A stretch of 64,000 bases of DNA, from contig OY294068.1 of assembly GCA_958510875.1 (NCBI GenBank), positions 193,402,315 through 193,466,314 of the forward strand, written 5' to 3'. How positions within the stretch are numbered: position 1 is the first letter of the stretch; each line of letters begins with the position of its first letter. The position numbers and the translations under genes are program-made. A model generated the notes under the pieces. The model ran no database searches and was not told the DNA's origin. It saw only the letters and a list, made by a program, of their open reading frames with translations. The stretch is from Endomychus coccineus. Its lineage: Eukaryota > Arthropoda > Insecta > Coleoptera > Endomychidae. Positions 20,990 to 34,447 of the stretch are shown piece by piece.

Positions 20990-21640
20990 GACACATGACT
21001 GGATTTAGTGATAGTACGGGGGCAATGTTGAAAGTCCCTGAAAAATGAAACAAGAAATGATTAACACTTCGTCTAAAGTTCTTCTAATTTTTCGATTCCT
21101 TCCACATAATACAATTTCGGCGATGACCTCATCGTTGGAGCAAAATCTCTTTCCCTCGATCCATTTCTTCAAGTTTGGAAATAGATAAAAGTCGCAGAGG
21201 GCCAAATCTGGAGAATATGGTAGATGAAGAACGTAGAGCATTTGATGCAACTTCGTCATTGCGACTGCGGACCTGTGCACCTTTGCCGAACGCGGCCGAT
21301 TTCGTTTCAAATCGGCGTCGAATCAATCTAACAGCTCTGCATAATATACGCCGGTGATCTTTTTGCCCTTTTCAAGGTAATCGATATGGATGATACCGTG
21401 TGCATCCCAAAAAAACTGTCGCCATGACTTTGTTGAGCGATAAACTCACTTTGAACTTCTTCGGCTTCGATTCGCCAGGACAAGTTTCGACTGTTCTTTG
21501 GTCTCTGGTATGTTGTGATGAATCCATGTTTCGTCCACGGCGAAACGGTGCAAAAAGTCCTTCTTATCGCGCTTGAACATCGACAAACACTCCTTTGAAG
21601 TTGTCACTTTCATGTACACTGGCCTAGTGTGGGGAGGGCA
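20990..21640 (-). pseudogene. mariner transposase relic
   Basis: The minus strand reads KECLSMFKRDKKDFLHRF, then VDETWIHHNIPETKEQS, HGDSFFGMHTVS in shifted frame, then TKLHQMLYVLHLPYSPDLAL, CDFYLFPNLKKWIEGKRF. VDETWIHH, YSPDLAxxDxxLFPxLKKW is the mariner DD34D signature. The N-terminal half is missing and several frameshifts and stops are present. It is the same subfamily (mauritiana-like) as the relic at 61.9-63.8 kb. Confidence 0.8.
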
Positions 21641-24170
21641 GAGGGGTTGTCCACTCCGGGCGGCCCTTTCTAATCGTATATGGAATTAAAGAGAACGTTT
21701 TCTGACATTTCATAAACTTCGAGGCGCAGTGGACATTGAGCCTCCTCCACTATGCCAAGTTTTTGTAAATGATGGTTTAAAGGACAGTATCTTGTACAGC
21801 GTGTTGCATTAATGTTGCACGAAACTTTAAAGTAAGATTTCTTAAATATGAAAGAAAGCTCATATTAACATATCTCTGAAAACGATGCATTTCATAGATA
21901 AAGGATATTCAAGTTTCTTAAAAAAATCGATTTTTTACTAGTTTTTGAAAAAGGTTTTAGTCGATTTTGATAAAATTTACATGGTTTGTTGACACCCTAA
22001 TGAGGTATCTTTTGGTCCCGTTACAGTTGATAAAGTATCACCTGGAGCGTAGTTCATTGCACAAAAATATAGCTTGCTTATAATTTTTTTGGTTGAAACA
22101 ATTAAAAATACAACTTTTTGGCACCTGATTTTTATCGTGTCTAGCTTCGTTTTCGAAAAAAAAATTAAAAATCAAACCTATGCATGTCTCTGAATCCGTT
22201 GAGAGAAAAACCGTAATGCTCTAAATCTAGTTAGCCTAGTCCGTTTATCAAACAAATCATGTAACCATGGCAAAACAAAAACTTACTCATTAGAAATGTC
22301 AATAAAAAAAAATGATCTCAAATAAATTTACACTAATTCTATAAATTTACACTATGGAAATTAATATCTATTCGTGAGTGAAACAACAAGGGGTGAAGAA
22401 TGATCTTAATGTATGAATAAATATGAATGAAGCTAAATCTAACAGTATAAAATTCTACGAAATACACAAATGCACTCAATTGCTATAAATTCTTTCTCTC
22501 AGAGAACCTATCTAATAACACTATGCAGTCGTTGGAATAATTGGTTATTTTGTGTGTGTAATATTAACTCTATTGGATAGCCTGACCCTGAATTGGTGAA
22601 TAGAAATGGCTATACGGAAAATGAAAATTTTGTAAATTTGCTGCCCATTTGCTATTTCTGTTGCTAATTGGTCGATAAATTAATGCAAATTTGTTGCTAA
22701 ATTGCGTACAAAATTTTCTTATCAATTCTGAACTCCACATATAAAGACTCTGACTTCGAAAACCCCCTAAAAGCTATTTATTTCTAAGTGGAATTGAAAA
22801 TTTATTGTTTATTAATTTTGTGGCTGATTGGTTGCTAGTTTGTTACTTAAAATCAGAAGCACACCTTCAGACATTGTAGACTACTTCGTAATACTATCAA
22901 TTACGAATCGAATGCCTTTTTTTCATCAAAATCGATCTTTCCAACCGTAGTTCGAGGTTTTAAAGTTATTTGTCTTTACTTACTGGACTAATATCACATT
23001 ATATTTAACCAGCAGTAGAATTCGAAAAACTTATTTTAACATCTTGGTTACGTCACAATACGCCATCGAAGTAGTACCGTAGATGAGCACAACGCTGTAG
23101 ACTTTTCAAGAAGAATTAAGTACTCTATGAGTTATCAATCATCGTTCCCTACAGTATCATGAACATGAGTTTGATGGTTTTATAATAATTTTGACGTCAT
23201 CTAAGAAGAGAAGTCACATCTATGTGTTTGTTGTCATAGAGAGAGTTCTAAATTACTTACTCTGTGGTACCATGAAAGTAAGGTTTACATACCTAATACT
23301 ATATGTCTATGATTTTTACAGTTCACCTGACAGCAAAATATTCTAACAAGCATAGAGCTGCAATCAAATATTTAACCCGTAGAAAGGTATATATATTTGA
23401 AAGTGCTAATAAAAGGAGGATGAGGGAACTTGATTTGTGAATCCGTTAATTTAATAAACATTCTATTAAGTAGGTTGATGAATATTGATGTTCTATTCGG
23501 CTTATTGTTTATAAATCATGTGATATGGAAGGTAACTGGACATTGCAAATGGATCATACGTAAACTTGAGGTTATGGACCGTATGTCTACACGAGCTTAC
23601 AGCTTACGTACAGTCAAATTAATGAAACATTCTATTTTATTTATCTCATTGTCGTGTTATCACATTTTAAGACCTAGCTCGACAAAATAAGATTTCTTAG
23701 AACATGAAATTGAAACATACACACACTTTATAAACAGTAGATAATATCTGAATACCCACATATAAGTACATATCCTAAAACAGGAAACGACAACTTGTGC
23801 ATTTCGATTAGGTCAAACTAGCTGAGCTCACTTATGACGTCATGCCATATGTAACCATTTAATTTTAAAACGAGTTATTCCGAATAATGAAAATTATTAT
23901 TTTAATTGATGACATCGTGACATTGTTGAAAGCGATTGGGCTGAGTTTACAAGCTGCCTCCGACACCCAATTTTATTATTATTATTATTAATATCTCCAG
24001 GTAGTTGCGGGTCCAAAAAATTATGACAGGCTTACGGAAAAAAACCTTTTAGGGGGAACTATATGATGGCAATTAACAACATTACGATATTTCGACGTTA
24101 AGACATCCTCAATGGAATTTTTTCTACCTGAGAGACGGGGACAAATTCCCTTCTCGCCAATAACACTTTT
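21641..24170. other. Intergenic, nothing recognised
   Basis: Long AT-rich interval; a short (ATT)n microsatellite near 23980-23992. No supported genes or terminal repeats. Confidence 0.5.
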
Positions 24171-24174
24171 TTTA

Positions 24175-25090
24175 TATACTTTGACTATACGAGAGGAAAC
24201 CCTATAATGTTCGAAGAACATCGTGTGAACCAGTGGTGGAACGGAGGAGATAGGTATTCCAATTTTTCTTGAAGGTTTGGAGGTTATAAGAATAGAGAAA
24301 GACCTCACTAAGCAAAAAGGGCCAACTTCGCTGTTCGATAGATAAATGAAGTCTGGTAGGGAAAATTTCGGCAGGTCTCGAGGGTGACTAGCTTGAGCTC
24401 ACCTGGTCCGCCTTTCTAGAATCTTTCGTGGTGGAACAGCAGAAGAGATTTCTGATGAACACCGACCATGGAATATCTATAGAAAAAGAAAGAGATCTTC
24501 CACCTTCCTATGATGTTCTAGAGAGGTCAATGAATTCGTTAGTGTGACGAACCTCTTCTGGATAGAATCCGAAAGCTTCAGCGTATGTTTGGGAGCCTTA
24601 CTCCAAACATGCGAACAATACTCCAGGACAGGTCGATTCTGTGCTTTGTATATTATGAGAAGCTGCTGGGATATAAACAGCTCTTGGCATGGAATAAAAA
24701 ACCCAGTTTTTGTTAGGTGGTTTCCGCAATGGACCTCACATGATCACTCCACTAGAAGGTGCTGTTGGTGATGATCTCGATCATGTGTATGGAAGACTTC
24801 ACAGGAATAGTTGTACCTGACATCATCATATAAGGGATCGTGAAATCCGCCTTCTTGGAGAAGATGCAAACTTGAGTTTTGGTTCCAATAATACTCTACC
24901 AGATTATCAGATCCCTATTTCAAAATCATTCCAAGATCTCCATTAATTACATCAACTTGTCTTTGTCTCGCTCCTTTGGCTCTATTGAATGGTACACGGA
25001 TTCTAAATGAGAAAGCGATATGAAGTATACCTTCATGGTGGTCACTTCCAACAAATCGTTGATATGGATCAGACACAAAATTGGTGCAAA
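24175..25090 (-). pseudogene. Second copy of the 18.3-19.2 kb LINE family, including RT
   Basis: The 3'UTR and coding tail match 18285-19185. Farther upstream on the minus strand the frame gives VFAPILCLIHINDLLEVT (RT motif 'GSVxAPxLFLxxINDLL') and later TKTQVCIFSKKADFTIPY. Many stops and shifts. Confidence 0.7.
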
Positions 25091-25439
25091 GACAATTGAT
25101 ATTTTAAAAACAAAAGAAGAATAGAAAAAGAAATTGAAAGAAAGCAGTAAAAAGATCAGGTTAGGTTATGTGAAAGATACTAAGAAGAAAAAACAAGAAA
25201 TCAGAGAAAAAATTAACTGTGATTCCTAGATGTTTGATAGTCTGTAAGTTTCGAACCTTCAGTACACTACCAACAGCAAATTCAGTACTGAATTTAATAT
25301 ACCAATTGCGTCTTTTCACGACTAATCAGTGATATGCCGACCTGTTGTCTGAAATTTATTTTATGTGAGGCCATACCTTGATGACGAACCATTTTGCGGG
25401 TTAATTGTAGTCCTGTGCACTTAGATCACTTGATTGGGA

Positions 25440-25700
25440 TCATGGAATGCCCCTTGGAGCAAAACTTAGTCCAGCAGTCCTAAGACAGCGCCGAAGGTTA
25501 GATTTCTGCATGGACTGATGTATCTTATGTAGGTGTTGTAGCTTAAGAGATGCCAGTGCTGGACAGTCTACAAGGATATGAGAGGCAGTTTCGTCCGCTT
25601 GTACGCATCTACTATAATCTGGGTCATCATCAATGCCCATTAAGTGTAGATGTTTATTCAGATAACAATGGCCTGTAAGAAGTCTTGTCTCCAGCGTATG
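25440..25700 (-). pseudogene. LINE C-terminal zinc-knuckle fragment
   Basis: The minus strand reads TGHCYLNKHLHLMGIDDDPD, then C..ADETASHILVDCPAL. This is the Cys-rich tail after RNase H in R1/I-type LINEs, parallel to LTGHCRLNEHLHTMGIAD in the 15.1-kb fragment. The first Cys pair is partly lost. Confidence 0.65.
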
Positions 25701-25772
25701 ATTTATTTATAAGCAGAAAAACATTGCTGTCATAATGGTGCAATAAAATATTTAAGTTCCATATCTACGATT

Positions 25773-26600
25773 TTGTTCAAAATATACCAAGAACAAGCAC
25801 TAAAACAGTGGAAAAGAAAATGCAAAAACATGGGAATACCCTTAAATGATAACATCATATATACACTATGCTTCGCAGACGATCAAATAGTAATGGCACA
25901 AGATCAGCACGATATTCAAGACATGACCAGAAAGCTCATAGAAGAATATAGCAAATGGGGCCTGGAAGTCAATATACAGAAAACGGCGTATATGTGGGTG
26001 GTAGGACAACAAGAGGAATTCGTGCTAGAAAATGGATAATGCATAAAACAAACGAATGAGTATAAATACCTAGGAGTACAAATAACCAACGACGGAATAC
26101 TAGAAGATCACATAAAGGACAGAAATATACAAGGCAGAAAAGCAATAGCCATGATGAATGGAATACTATGGGATAAATTCATATCGAACAGAAATAAACA
26201 ACAAATATATATACCATAGTAAAAAGCATAATTACATATGGTAATGAAGTATGGGCCCTTAAAGAGGGAGCTGAAAAAAACTTAAAAGTTACAGAAATGG
26301 ATTACTGGCGAAGAGCTGCCGGAAAATTGAGAATGGAGAGAACCACAAATGATGGGAGTAACACACACTATAGTCGAGGACATTGAAGTAAACCAACTGA
26401 GATGGTATGGTCCATGTTCAAAGAATGCCGGATGAAAGACTTCCAAAACAAGTGTGGGAATGGACACCAGAAAGAGAGGGAAACCAAGGAAATGTTGGAG
26501 AGAGGGAATCGACATCGAAATTCGAGAAAGAGACGTGGAAGAAGGCCTATGGATGGACAAAGGGAAATGGAGACTGGATATCGAAAGACGTTTTAAACCG
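25773..26600 (+). pseudogene. LINE reverse transcriptase fragment (FADD type)
   Basis: The plus strand reads YTLCFADDQIVMAQDQHDI then KLIEEYSKWGLEVNIQKT: RT motif C (F-A-D-D) and motif D. After one stop comes EYKYLGVQITNDG (motif E region). The C-terminal end is ..WREGIDIEIRERDVEEGLW. The catalytic Asp pair is kept but there are at least two stops or frameshifts. It is a different LINE family from those at 18 and 60 kb. Confidence 0.75.
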
Positions 26601-26923
26601 ACTTATAGATAGATAGCTCCATTTGGAAAATGGAAATGGATTTCAGGAGTACCACTTGCAATTGGGGCAGCCACAGTAGGTTACATACATAAGAGGGCAG
26701 CGCCGAATTATAGTTTCGGAGAAACTGTTTTTGTGAATTAAGCATTGTGATGACAATTAAATTGGGGACTTTACCATTGTTTAGAACTGTACAATAATTT
26801 AGTTCCGTTTGCAAAACGCTTAATATTCAGTTCGGTCAAGCGAAATACTTGCTAACAACAATCCCAGATCATGACATGAATAGTATTTATTTAGTATGGC
26901 GGCTTCTAACGTCCACTTCGAAT

Positions 26924-27122
26924 TTAAACTAGGTATGGTTTCGGACAATCAGTATAAATATCGTACGGTATTCCCACATCGTGTCTGTCGTTTCTTGGAA
27001 TCCAAACATACGCAGTGATATTGAACTTGTTTGATGACTTCCGTTTCGAAAACAACCAAGAATAATAACATCTATACTGGTATTCGTAAGAACTGTTAAC
27101 CACTAAATCTTCATCGAATCTA
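26924..27122 (-). CDS. Unrecognised candidate terminal exon
   Basis: Not recognised. The minus-strand acceptor ..AATTATAG is followed by an open frame FDEDLVVNSSYEYQYRCYYS.. to ..TDCPKPYLV and TAA. The sequence is rich in Tyr, with two Cys and non-repetitive composition unlike nearby transposon debris. It has no Met near its start, so it would be a 3' exon (upstream exon phase 2). The next credible minus-strand start upstream is the signal-like exon at 34502, whose donor phase (1) would need an intervening exon. Confidence 0.3.
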
Positions 27123-27208
27123 TAATTAATCAAATTGAATTAATTAAGTCGCATATTCATTCCTAAAACTTTTGAACATCAACATTCGTTATCGAGGTAG
27201 GATTTTGG

Positions 27209-28212
27209 CAGGGCCGAATTTAAGGAGAGGCCAGTGGGGCCAGTGGCCGCAGGGCCTCCACCACTTGAAGGCCCCCACCAGCCGATATGAAAAATTGCAG
27301 ATATCTCAGTTGTAGTGGGAAAAAAGTGAACACTGAACGACGGTATTTCGTACTATTTATTATATGCAATGCTTCGTTAATCTGAATATCGTGTTTTTCG
27401 GATAGCGCGGACTTTTCCAACAAAGCCCCCTGGCGTACATTGATTTTATTCCATCCTAGGGATTGTTGGCTTGTTTTGTTAGACCAAAACAAACCTGAAA
27501 TCCCTAGATTGAGGAAGTACACCAGTGTATTTCGATGCACGCGCTCTGTTACGCGTGCGTGCATTATATTCGGTAAAGGAGCTGTATTCAAATATTTCTG
27601 ATATGTATTATTCGCATGCATCAACTCAAAAAGGTTATGTTTAAAGTGAACAATAATATTACGAATACTTTTTTCTTAGTCAAAACCATATATCTTTGTT
27701 ATCATATAGTATAGTTCATATTGACCGTTTACTGCAATAAACAAACTCGCTGATTAAATCCCATTGTGTTGGTCCCAACATTTCCAAACGGCAAAAAATG
27801 GGTGCAGTGTCGGCTTAAAAATATACCTACATATTGATTTATTTTTAATTTAAATTAGAAAAGCATTTTAAACTAAAAAAACAAATGACTAATTGAAAAC
27901 TATATTTTATTTTAGTACTATAGATAGTTATAATAAGTACAATAAAAATTAATGTGGTGGTTGATGGAGTATCCTCCGATACAATGACTATCAATGCTGG
28001 TGTTCCACAGGGATCTGTCTTGGCACCAACTTTATTTTTGCTCTATATAAACGATCTTTTGGACGTGACCACCTATCCCGTCCAAAGCTTTTCAGTAAAA
28101 AATGTAATAAATAAAGTTCCTGATTATTATATTGTATCACTTGTCTATAACATAAAATAGGGCCCCCACAATCCATTATCCCCAGACCCCTGAAAGCCTA
28201 AACCCGGCCCTG
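27209..28212. mobile_element. hAT-like inverted-repeat element carrying a LINE scrap
   Basis: The left end CAGGGCCGAATTTAAGG and the right end (complement CAGGGCCGGGTTTAGGC) match each other and the hAT MITE at 16612-16831. No 8-bp target duplication is visible, so the ends may have diverged or belong to two insertions. Inside, 27954-28110 (+) encodes LINE RT sequence. Confidence 0.6.
27951..28110 (+). pseudogene. LINE RT fragment inside hAT-like element
   Basis: Reads VVDGVSSDTMTINAGVPQGS then VLAPTLFLLYINDLLDVT, the RT motif B region (GVPQGS). Related to the LINE fragments at 24.2-25.1 kb and 34.9 kb. Confidence 0.75.
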
Positions 28213-30185
28213 TACTTAAAAAACGCCAGATAGGGAAATTCTGGCTGCTTTCTTCATTACCGAGTCCTAGTTAAGACTTATTGGGAACAATACATTCAAC
28301 TACATTGTAGGTACTATATTTAAGTTTAATTTGAAACATCTTCCGCAAGTGACAACTTGATTTCCATCGTCGTATCGGTTGTTACAACGCTCTTGCAACA
28401 TACTCACGAGTACCAACGTTGAATAAATAATATTCCCATCGGACCGGTGTTATTTAACACTGTGTGCAATTGAGCACAAACTTGCAATACTCTTAAGAAA
28501 CACCTACGACCTTTACGCCAATTTGGGACAATTATATAATTAAATAAAAAGTTTATAGGTAGACGAGTTCATAACTTGCTACATAGATGTCATCTTGGAT
28601 GATAATTAGCTTCAGTCTTCTGTATTCGATGAAGATGCCTTCGACTTTATGTAAATCTGTAATATCATTAAGGAAAGGTTTTTGAAATAATTGAAAACGA
28701 GATTACACTTTAAAGTTTGGTGTATTAACTTGACGACAACGTCAGGAGTATTGCTAATAGAAGTTTTAGCCTTTGCGTGGTGTAGTGTAACTTCATTTTG
28801 AACTCGAGTAATTTAATAAATAATAATGTAGCAGCACACTGAACCAATATGTACATTTAGAAGGAAGTAAAATAGAAGAAGAACCTTTATAAAGTTGAAG
28901 AACATCACGCTGTGGCGTTATCAAAGGGTAGGTGTTATTGACTAAGGATGCATTTAAAGCTAAGCCCTTGAAATATTACAATTCAGAACTGGATGTGATG
29001 CAAATTGAGAAGTAGGGGTAGGGAATGGTTTAGCTGGGAGCTTATTTAGAAAATCGTTGGCGAATAATGGATTATACATAGAGATTTGCAGACTTTGCAA
29101 GAAAAATTACGTTGATCCATTTTGTTTGAAGGCTGCATATGGTCGTTGCGAATGGTTTTCACTGCAAATAAAAAACGATGCTCCTAGAGGGTTCATGGAA
29201 TTATCAAATATATCTACATAGATTCGAACATATTTTTGAGTCTGTATTTCCAGATGCAACTTTAACAAAAAAAGTCCTGAATATTGACTTGAGAAAATAT
29301 CACAAACTATTTGTTGGAGGTGGAGGACGAAACTTTTCTACCTGGTGCTTGTAGAAGGAACGAATTAAAAAACACAAGATCAGAAGATGTTAATGGCGAA
29401 GGTTCGATATTTATAATTATTATTTTAGTAAACTCAAAATATCACGAGCCATTTTTGTATAAGGGGCGAAGAGGGGGAGCAATCCCCCACAGCTACTATC
29501 ATGATGAATTATATCACTTTACAGAATTGTAAAAATTGTGTTATTAGTTATAACTGTTATATTTTGTTATTTGTTTCGTATAAAGATTTGGTATTTTCTT
29601 TAATTTTACTTTATTATAGTATAATGGAATCATGAGAGTACTCAATCCAAAAAAGTATGTCATTTCGACACCGAAAATGACGTCTATAACGGATGTCATT
29701 ATGAGATGTCAGAAGATAAAATATATTTCCAACTATATTTAACATACTCGCTGCTGTTAGTGTAAAATATTTGGCAGTTCTGCGAATTCTAGATGTATAT
29801 TTACGCATATAAATCGTGACTAACCATAGCCTATTGTTTAATTCATGCAGATAAAATATACAATCTCTTACCATGAGCAAGGTAGAAAAAAGAATTTATC
29901 AGAAACTCTCAATTCTCAAGTGCAGTTAACTTAAGATAACAGAGGATAGGTATCTCTATGGTTTCGGCGTGTACGTGGTGTAAATTCATTTAAAACTATC
30001 TAAAGTTGAAGAAATAAAACTTCAATTTACACTAGAGCTTGTAATATTCAATTTTTATGATAAATGTTAGCAAATATTTGTTTCACCACAAGGTGACATT
30101 CATTATCAAAGCATGGGAGTTATCAACTGGCTTTTGTCTAGACGGTAGCTACGACACTGGAGGAAACTATATAATAAATGAGTAA
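28213..30185. other. Intergenic, nothing recognised
   Basis: AT-rich. A stretch near 29030-29210 (+) reads LANNGLYIEICRLCKKNYVD.. over about 60 codons before stops; it was not matched to any family. Confidence 0.4.
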
Positions 30186-33100
30186 AATATGTACTCCATG
30201 GAACATCAGATGTACATTCCTAAAGAACATCTAAAATATGTCCATATCGAGACATTCTGAAAATGTATTGAAAAAATATTTCAACGTGGAACATGCAGCG
30301 TATCTAATTGGAACGACTTTTGGAGATGTATGAGGGAATCGGTAAATAGCAAGCAGAATTATCTAAGTCTCTTTTTAAGTATTGCTGAACCATCTTAAAA
30401 CAATATTTATTAACAGGTTCGATATACAACATCACTAAAGAACTTTCAAAGTATATCCCTATCGAGACATTATTCCGACGTACATTCTGAAAATGTATCA
30501 ACGTCTAACATTTGTTAGCATTAATTGTTGAGATTAAATGTTACAAATTGTGATGTGAATTCGAGTTTTATTTTTTCAACTTTAGAGAGGTTAATAGAGG
30601 ATGGTTTTGTACCAGATAATCGTCAAAAGACCTAAGTTTAGGTTACAACGCCCACTGGCTGGACCATTCAACTATTCTAAATAATTCTTTATTGATAAAA
30701 AACTTTGTGGAGATAAATTTATTCGTGAGTAGCAATATTGAAATAACGGCAAATTAATTACAAAATCATTCATAAGGCGCGTGTAGGAAGTGTACTGGCA
30801 TACATTTTATTAAGTATTATTTAATCAATATGGTGTGTCGTTTCCGGCAAATTGGTTAATAATTTAATTATACTGTTCCAGTTTGGTACGATCTAGGTAA
30901 AGCGGTGCAACCGTAGAATTGGTTCATTTATACCCGGAAGAAGTATAACCATACCACCACAAGCGGTCCCAACAACCAGAGCAGAGATACGAATGCGGGA
31001 CGCGACGACGGCGTAGTTCTACTTTCGTTTTCCCTTACGTAACGTTGCATAATACACAATATAATACATTCTTCTCAGTGCTCACAGATATTGTACCTAC
31101 CTCTGGCTAGAGTGTGCTGTGCTCATTACATCATTCTAACTCTTGCACTAGTGGGCCGCGATATTTACAAACACATAGACAGCGGATATCTTTCTTACCG
31201 ATTAAAGTTGGAAAGGTTTCTGGTGTTCCCATGTGTTTGTTTCTTCAAATATCCAAGTGGAATCCCACTAAAATATTAATGTCAATTGAAGCTATAAATT
31301 AAGAGCAGAAGCGCTTCATACGTTCCTTTTTCTGTATTGCTGGAACCTCTGAGGCAGCTATTTGTTCGAAATTTCGATATACCCATCAGATATATAAAAT
31401 CTGAAGAACATTCAAAATAGATCCCAATCGAGACAGTATTCCAATGTCAGTAAAAAAGACATGGAAAATGTATGTAAAGGATGTTTCAACATCGAACTGC
31501 ATCTAATTGGGAAGCCTTGCAGGCATCTACTCGTGAGGATGTATGAAGGAATCGGTGGAACATCATACAAACAAAGTCGTTAAAGAACATTTAAGATATC
31601 AAGACATTTTTTCGACGTCACCCGAGGACATTCTGAAAATATATCAGGAAGGATGTTTCAACGTTGAACTTAAACTGTATCTAATTGGGTTCCCTTGCAG
31701 GCATCTAGTACTCTTAAGGATGTATGAAGGAATAGTTAAAATATAGAGTAGAAGTAACTACGTTTATTTGTGTTGCTGAAACTCCTTAGACAGATGTTTA
31801 TTCGCAGGTTCGATGTAAACATCAGATGTACAACATCCCTAAGGAACATTCGGAATATATCCGTATCAAGACATTATTCCGACGTCATTTCAAAGACATT
31901 CTGAAAATGTATCAGCAAAAATGTTTCAATGTAGAACATGAACTGATTGGGGCGCCTTGCAGACATCTAGTACTCTTGTGTTGCTGAACCTCCTGAGGCA
32001 GATGCTTATTCGCAGGTTCGATATAAACATCAGGTGAACAACATCGCTAAGGAACATTCGAAATATATCCGCATCAGAACATTATTCCGACGTCATTTCA
32101 TGGACATTCTGAAAATGTATCAGTAACAATGTTTCAACGTAGAACATGAACTGTGTCTAATTGGGACGTCTTGCAGGCATCTAGTAGTACTCTTCAGGAT
32201 GTATGAAGGAATCAGTAAAATTTAGAGCATAAGTATCTACGTTTATTTGTGTTTCTGACCCTCCAGAGGCAGATGTTTATTCTAAGGTTCGATATAAACA
32301 CAGATGAACAACATCGCTAAGGAACATTCGACATATATCCGTATCAAGACATTATTCCGACGTTATTTCATGAACATTCTGAAAATGTATCAGCAACAAT
32401 GTTTCAACCTATAACATGAACTGTATCTAATTGGGACGCCTTGCAGACATCTAGTACTCTTGTGTTGCTGAACCTCCTGAGGCAGATGCTTATTCGCAGG
32501 TTCGATATAAACATCAGATGAACAACATCGCTAAGGAACATTCGAAATATATCCGCATCAGAACATTATTCCGACGTCATTTCATGGACATTCTGAAAAT
32601 GTATCAGTAACAATGTTTCAACGTAGAACATGAACTGTGTCTAATTGGGACGTCTTGCAGGCATCTAGTAGTACTCTTCAGGATGTATGAAGGAATCAGT
32701 AAAATTTAGAGCATAAGTATCTACGTTTATTTGTGTTTCTGACCCTCCAGAGGCAGATGTTTATTCTAAGGTTCGATATAAACACAGATGAACAACATCG
32801 CTAAGGAACATTCGACATATATCCGTATCAAGACATTATTCCGACGTTATTTCATGAACATTCTGAAAATGTATCAGCAACAATGTTTCAACCTATAACA
32901 TGAACTGTATCTAATTGGGATGCCTTGCAGACATCTAGTACTCTTGAGGATGTATGAAGGAATCAGTAAAACTTAGAGCAGAAGTATCTACGTTTATTTA
33001 TGTTGCTACCCTCCTGAGGTAGATATAAACATCTCAAGTTCGATATAAACATGAGATTGGGACGCCTTGCAGGCATCTACCCTTGAGGATGTATGAAGAA

Positions 33101-33320
33101 ATCGGTGGAATTTAGATCAGATGCACCTACATCTCTTTTTCTGTGTTGCTGAACCCTCTGAGAAAGATATTTCATCAGATATATCGCTAAAGAAAATTCA
33201 AAATAGCTAGACATTTTTCCGACGTCAACCGAGGACATTCTGTAAATATATCAGGAAAGTTGAACAAGAAGTGTATCTAATTAGTTCCTCTTCAGGATGT
33301 ATGAGGGAATCTGTGAAAAG
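30186..33320. repeat. Tandem satellite-like array (about 200-270 bp units)
   Basis: About ten diverged, variably truncated units share landmarks GACATTCTGAAAATGTATCA, TTCGATATAAACATCAGATG, GGAACATTCGAAATATATCC and GCCTTGCAGGCATCTAGTA. The outer units (30.2-31.6 kb, 33.0-33.3 kb) are most diverged and the centre is most alike. Short open frames here are by-products. Confidence 0.85.
31971..32938. repeat. 484-bp higher-order repeat, two near-identical copies
   Basis: 31971-32454 and 32455-32938 each contain two monomers and differ at very few positions (for example GGGACGCC versus GGGATGCC near the end). This indicates a recent duplication of a dimer within the older array. Confidence 0.85.
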
Positions 33321-34440
33321 AGAGTTTCTGAGCCATATCATATACGATTGAAAACAACTCTGATTACTGAAAAAAATATCATCTATTTCATAGCGCACTT
33401 TCAATAGAAATATTACTACGACTAAGACTGAATACTCTCAACGAATGATAAACAAAACAGTGAATTAAATAAAACGGACGTGAAAATTAAATGCATTCAG
33501 TCGTGTTGTTGAGTGAAGCGTATGAACGTATTGGATGCATAATTTATTAAACATCAGTCTGGATAAATTATTGTTATGAAATTGTAATAGATCATAATTA
33601 TTTATGCGTAAGCGGTTTTCGCATTACATGCATTTCAATTTTTCAAAGAATACGTCTTACAAATGGAACCGATGCTAATGCACTGTCATTCAACCCACTG
33701 TTTCATTCTGCGAATACTAAACAGAGTAAAAATACATAAACACATCTATCATACGAATCTCATATTTCCTTGTGAGCTCTGCTACTTTAATCACATGTTG
33801 ATGCCCTATAAATGGGCTTTCAACACGATACTAATAATTGTTTTCCGATCGTCTACCCGCTGCTGAATCTTTAGAAGATTCACCAGATACATAGGGTGTT
33901 CTGACAGAACATGTGTCTACTTATGATAATGTTAAGAATGGTGTAATCTAACCAAAAGGTAACATACAGTTATTCTTCACCTAGGCAAATACATCACTAC
34001 AAAAAGCGACAAAACTCAACAAAAAATACATCGTAAACTAAATAGTATATTAAGTAAGGACGCTAAGGACGTTTTAAAGATCGAAAAGATGGACGGTGTT
34101 CATGGTCATTCTTCAGGATGTTTACGTTTGATTGAAACTTTTTTTTGATAAATAGAACAAGTTTTGGAAGTATTCTATGAAACACGAGTAAATAGCTATT
34201 ATGTTTTGTTATTTTGTCTTCTCTAACAATGTCAGTAGGGGGAATGTTTAAAACATACGTTTAAATTTTTATTGGGAATGGAAGAATTGCTGTTTCGTAT
34301 TTATGTTTCAAGGTTTGGTCTTGTGGAGAACCAAATATTGAATAATAGGTATTACCAGAATGTCTAACATAATAATTGCTATTGTATTTGGGTATACAAC
34401 ACATTGTGCGATGAAATAAATAAAGAAATAAAAAAAAAAT
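33321..34440. other. Intergenic, nothing recognised
   Basis: AT-rich, no supported features. Confidence 0.5.
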
Positions 34441-34447
34441 TCCTTAC

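Noticed and set aside
28990..29240. Plus-strand frame with Cys pairs (EICRLCKKNYVD) suggesting a zinc-binding protein
   Set aside because: Only about 60 codons between stops; no acceptor or donor arrangement and no family match.
31091..31302. Overlapping 62-codon frames near 31.1-31.3 kb
   Set aside because: No splice sites or family resemblance; overlapping frames of similar length suggest chance.
30186..33320. CRISPR-like or protein-repeat array
   Set aside because: Units of 200-270 bp are too long and variable with no spacers; no conserved frame across units. A satellite fits better.
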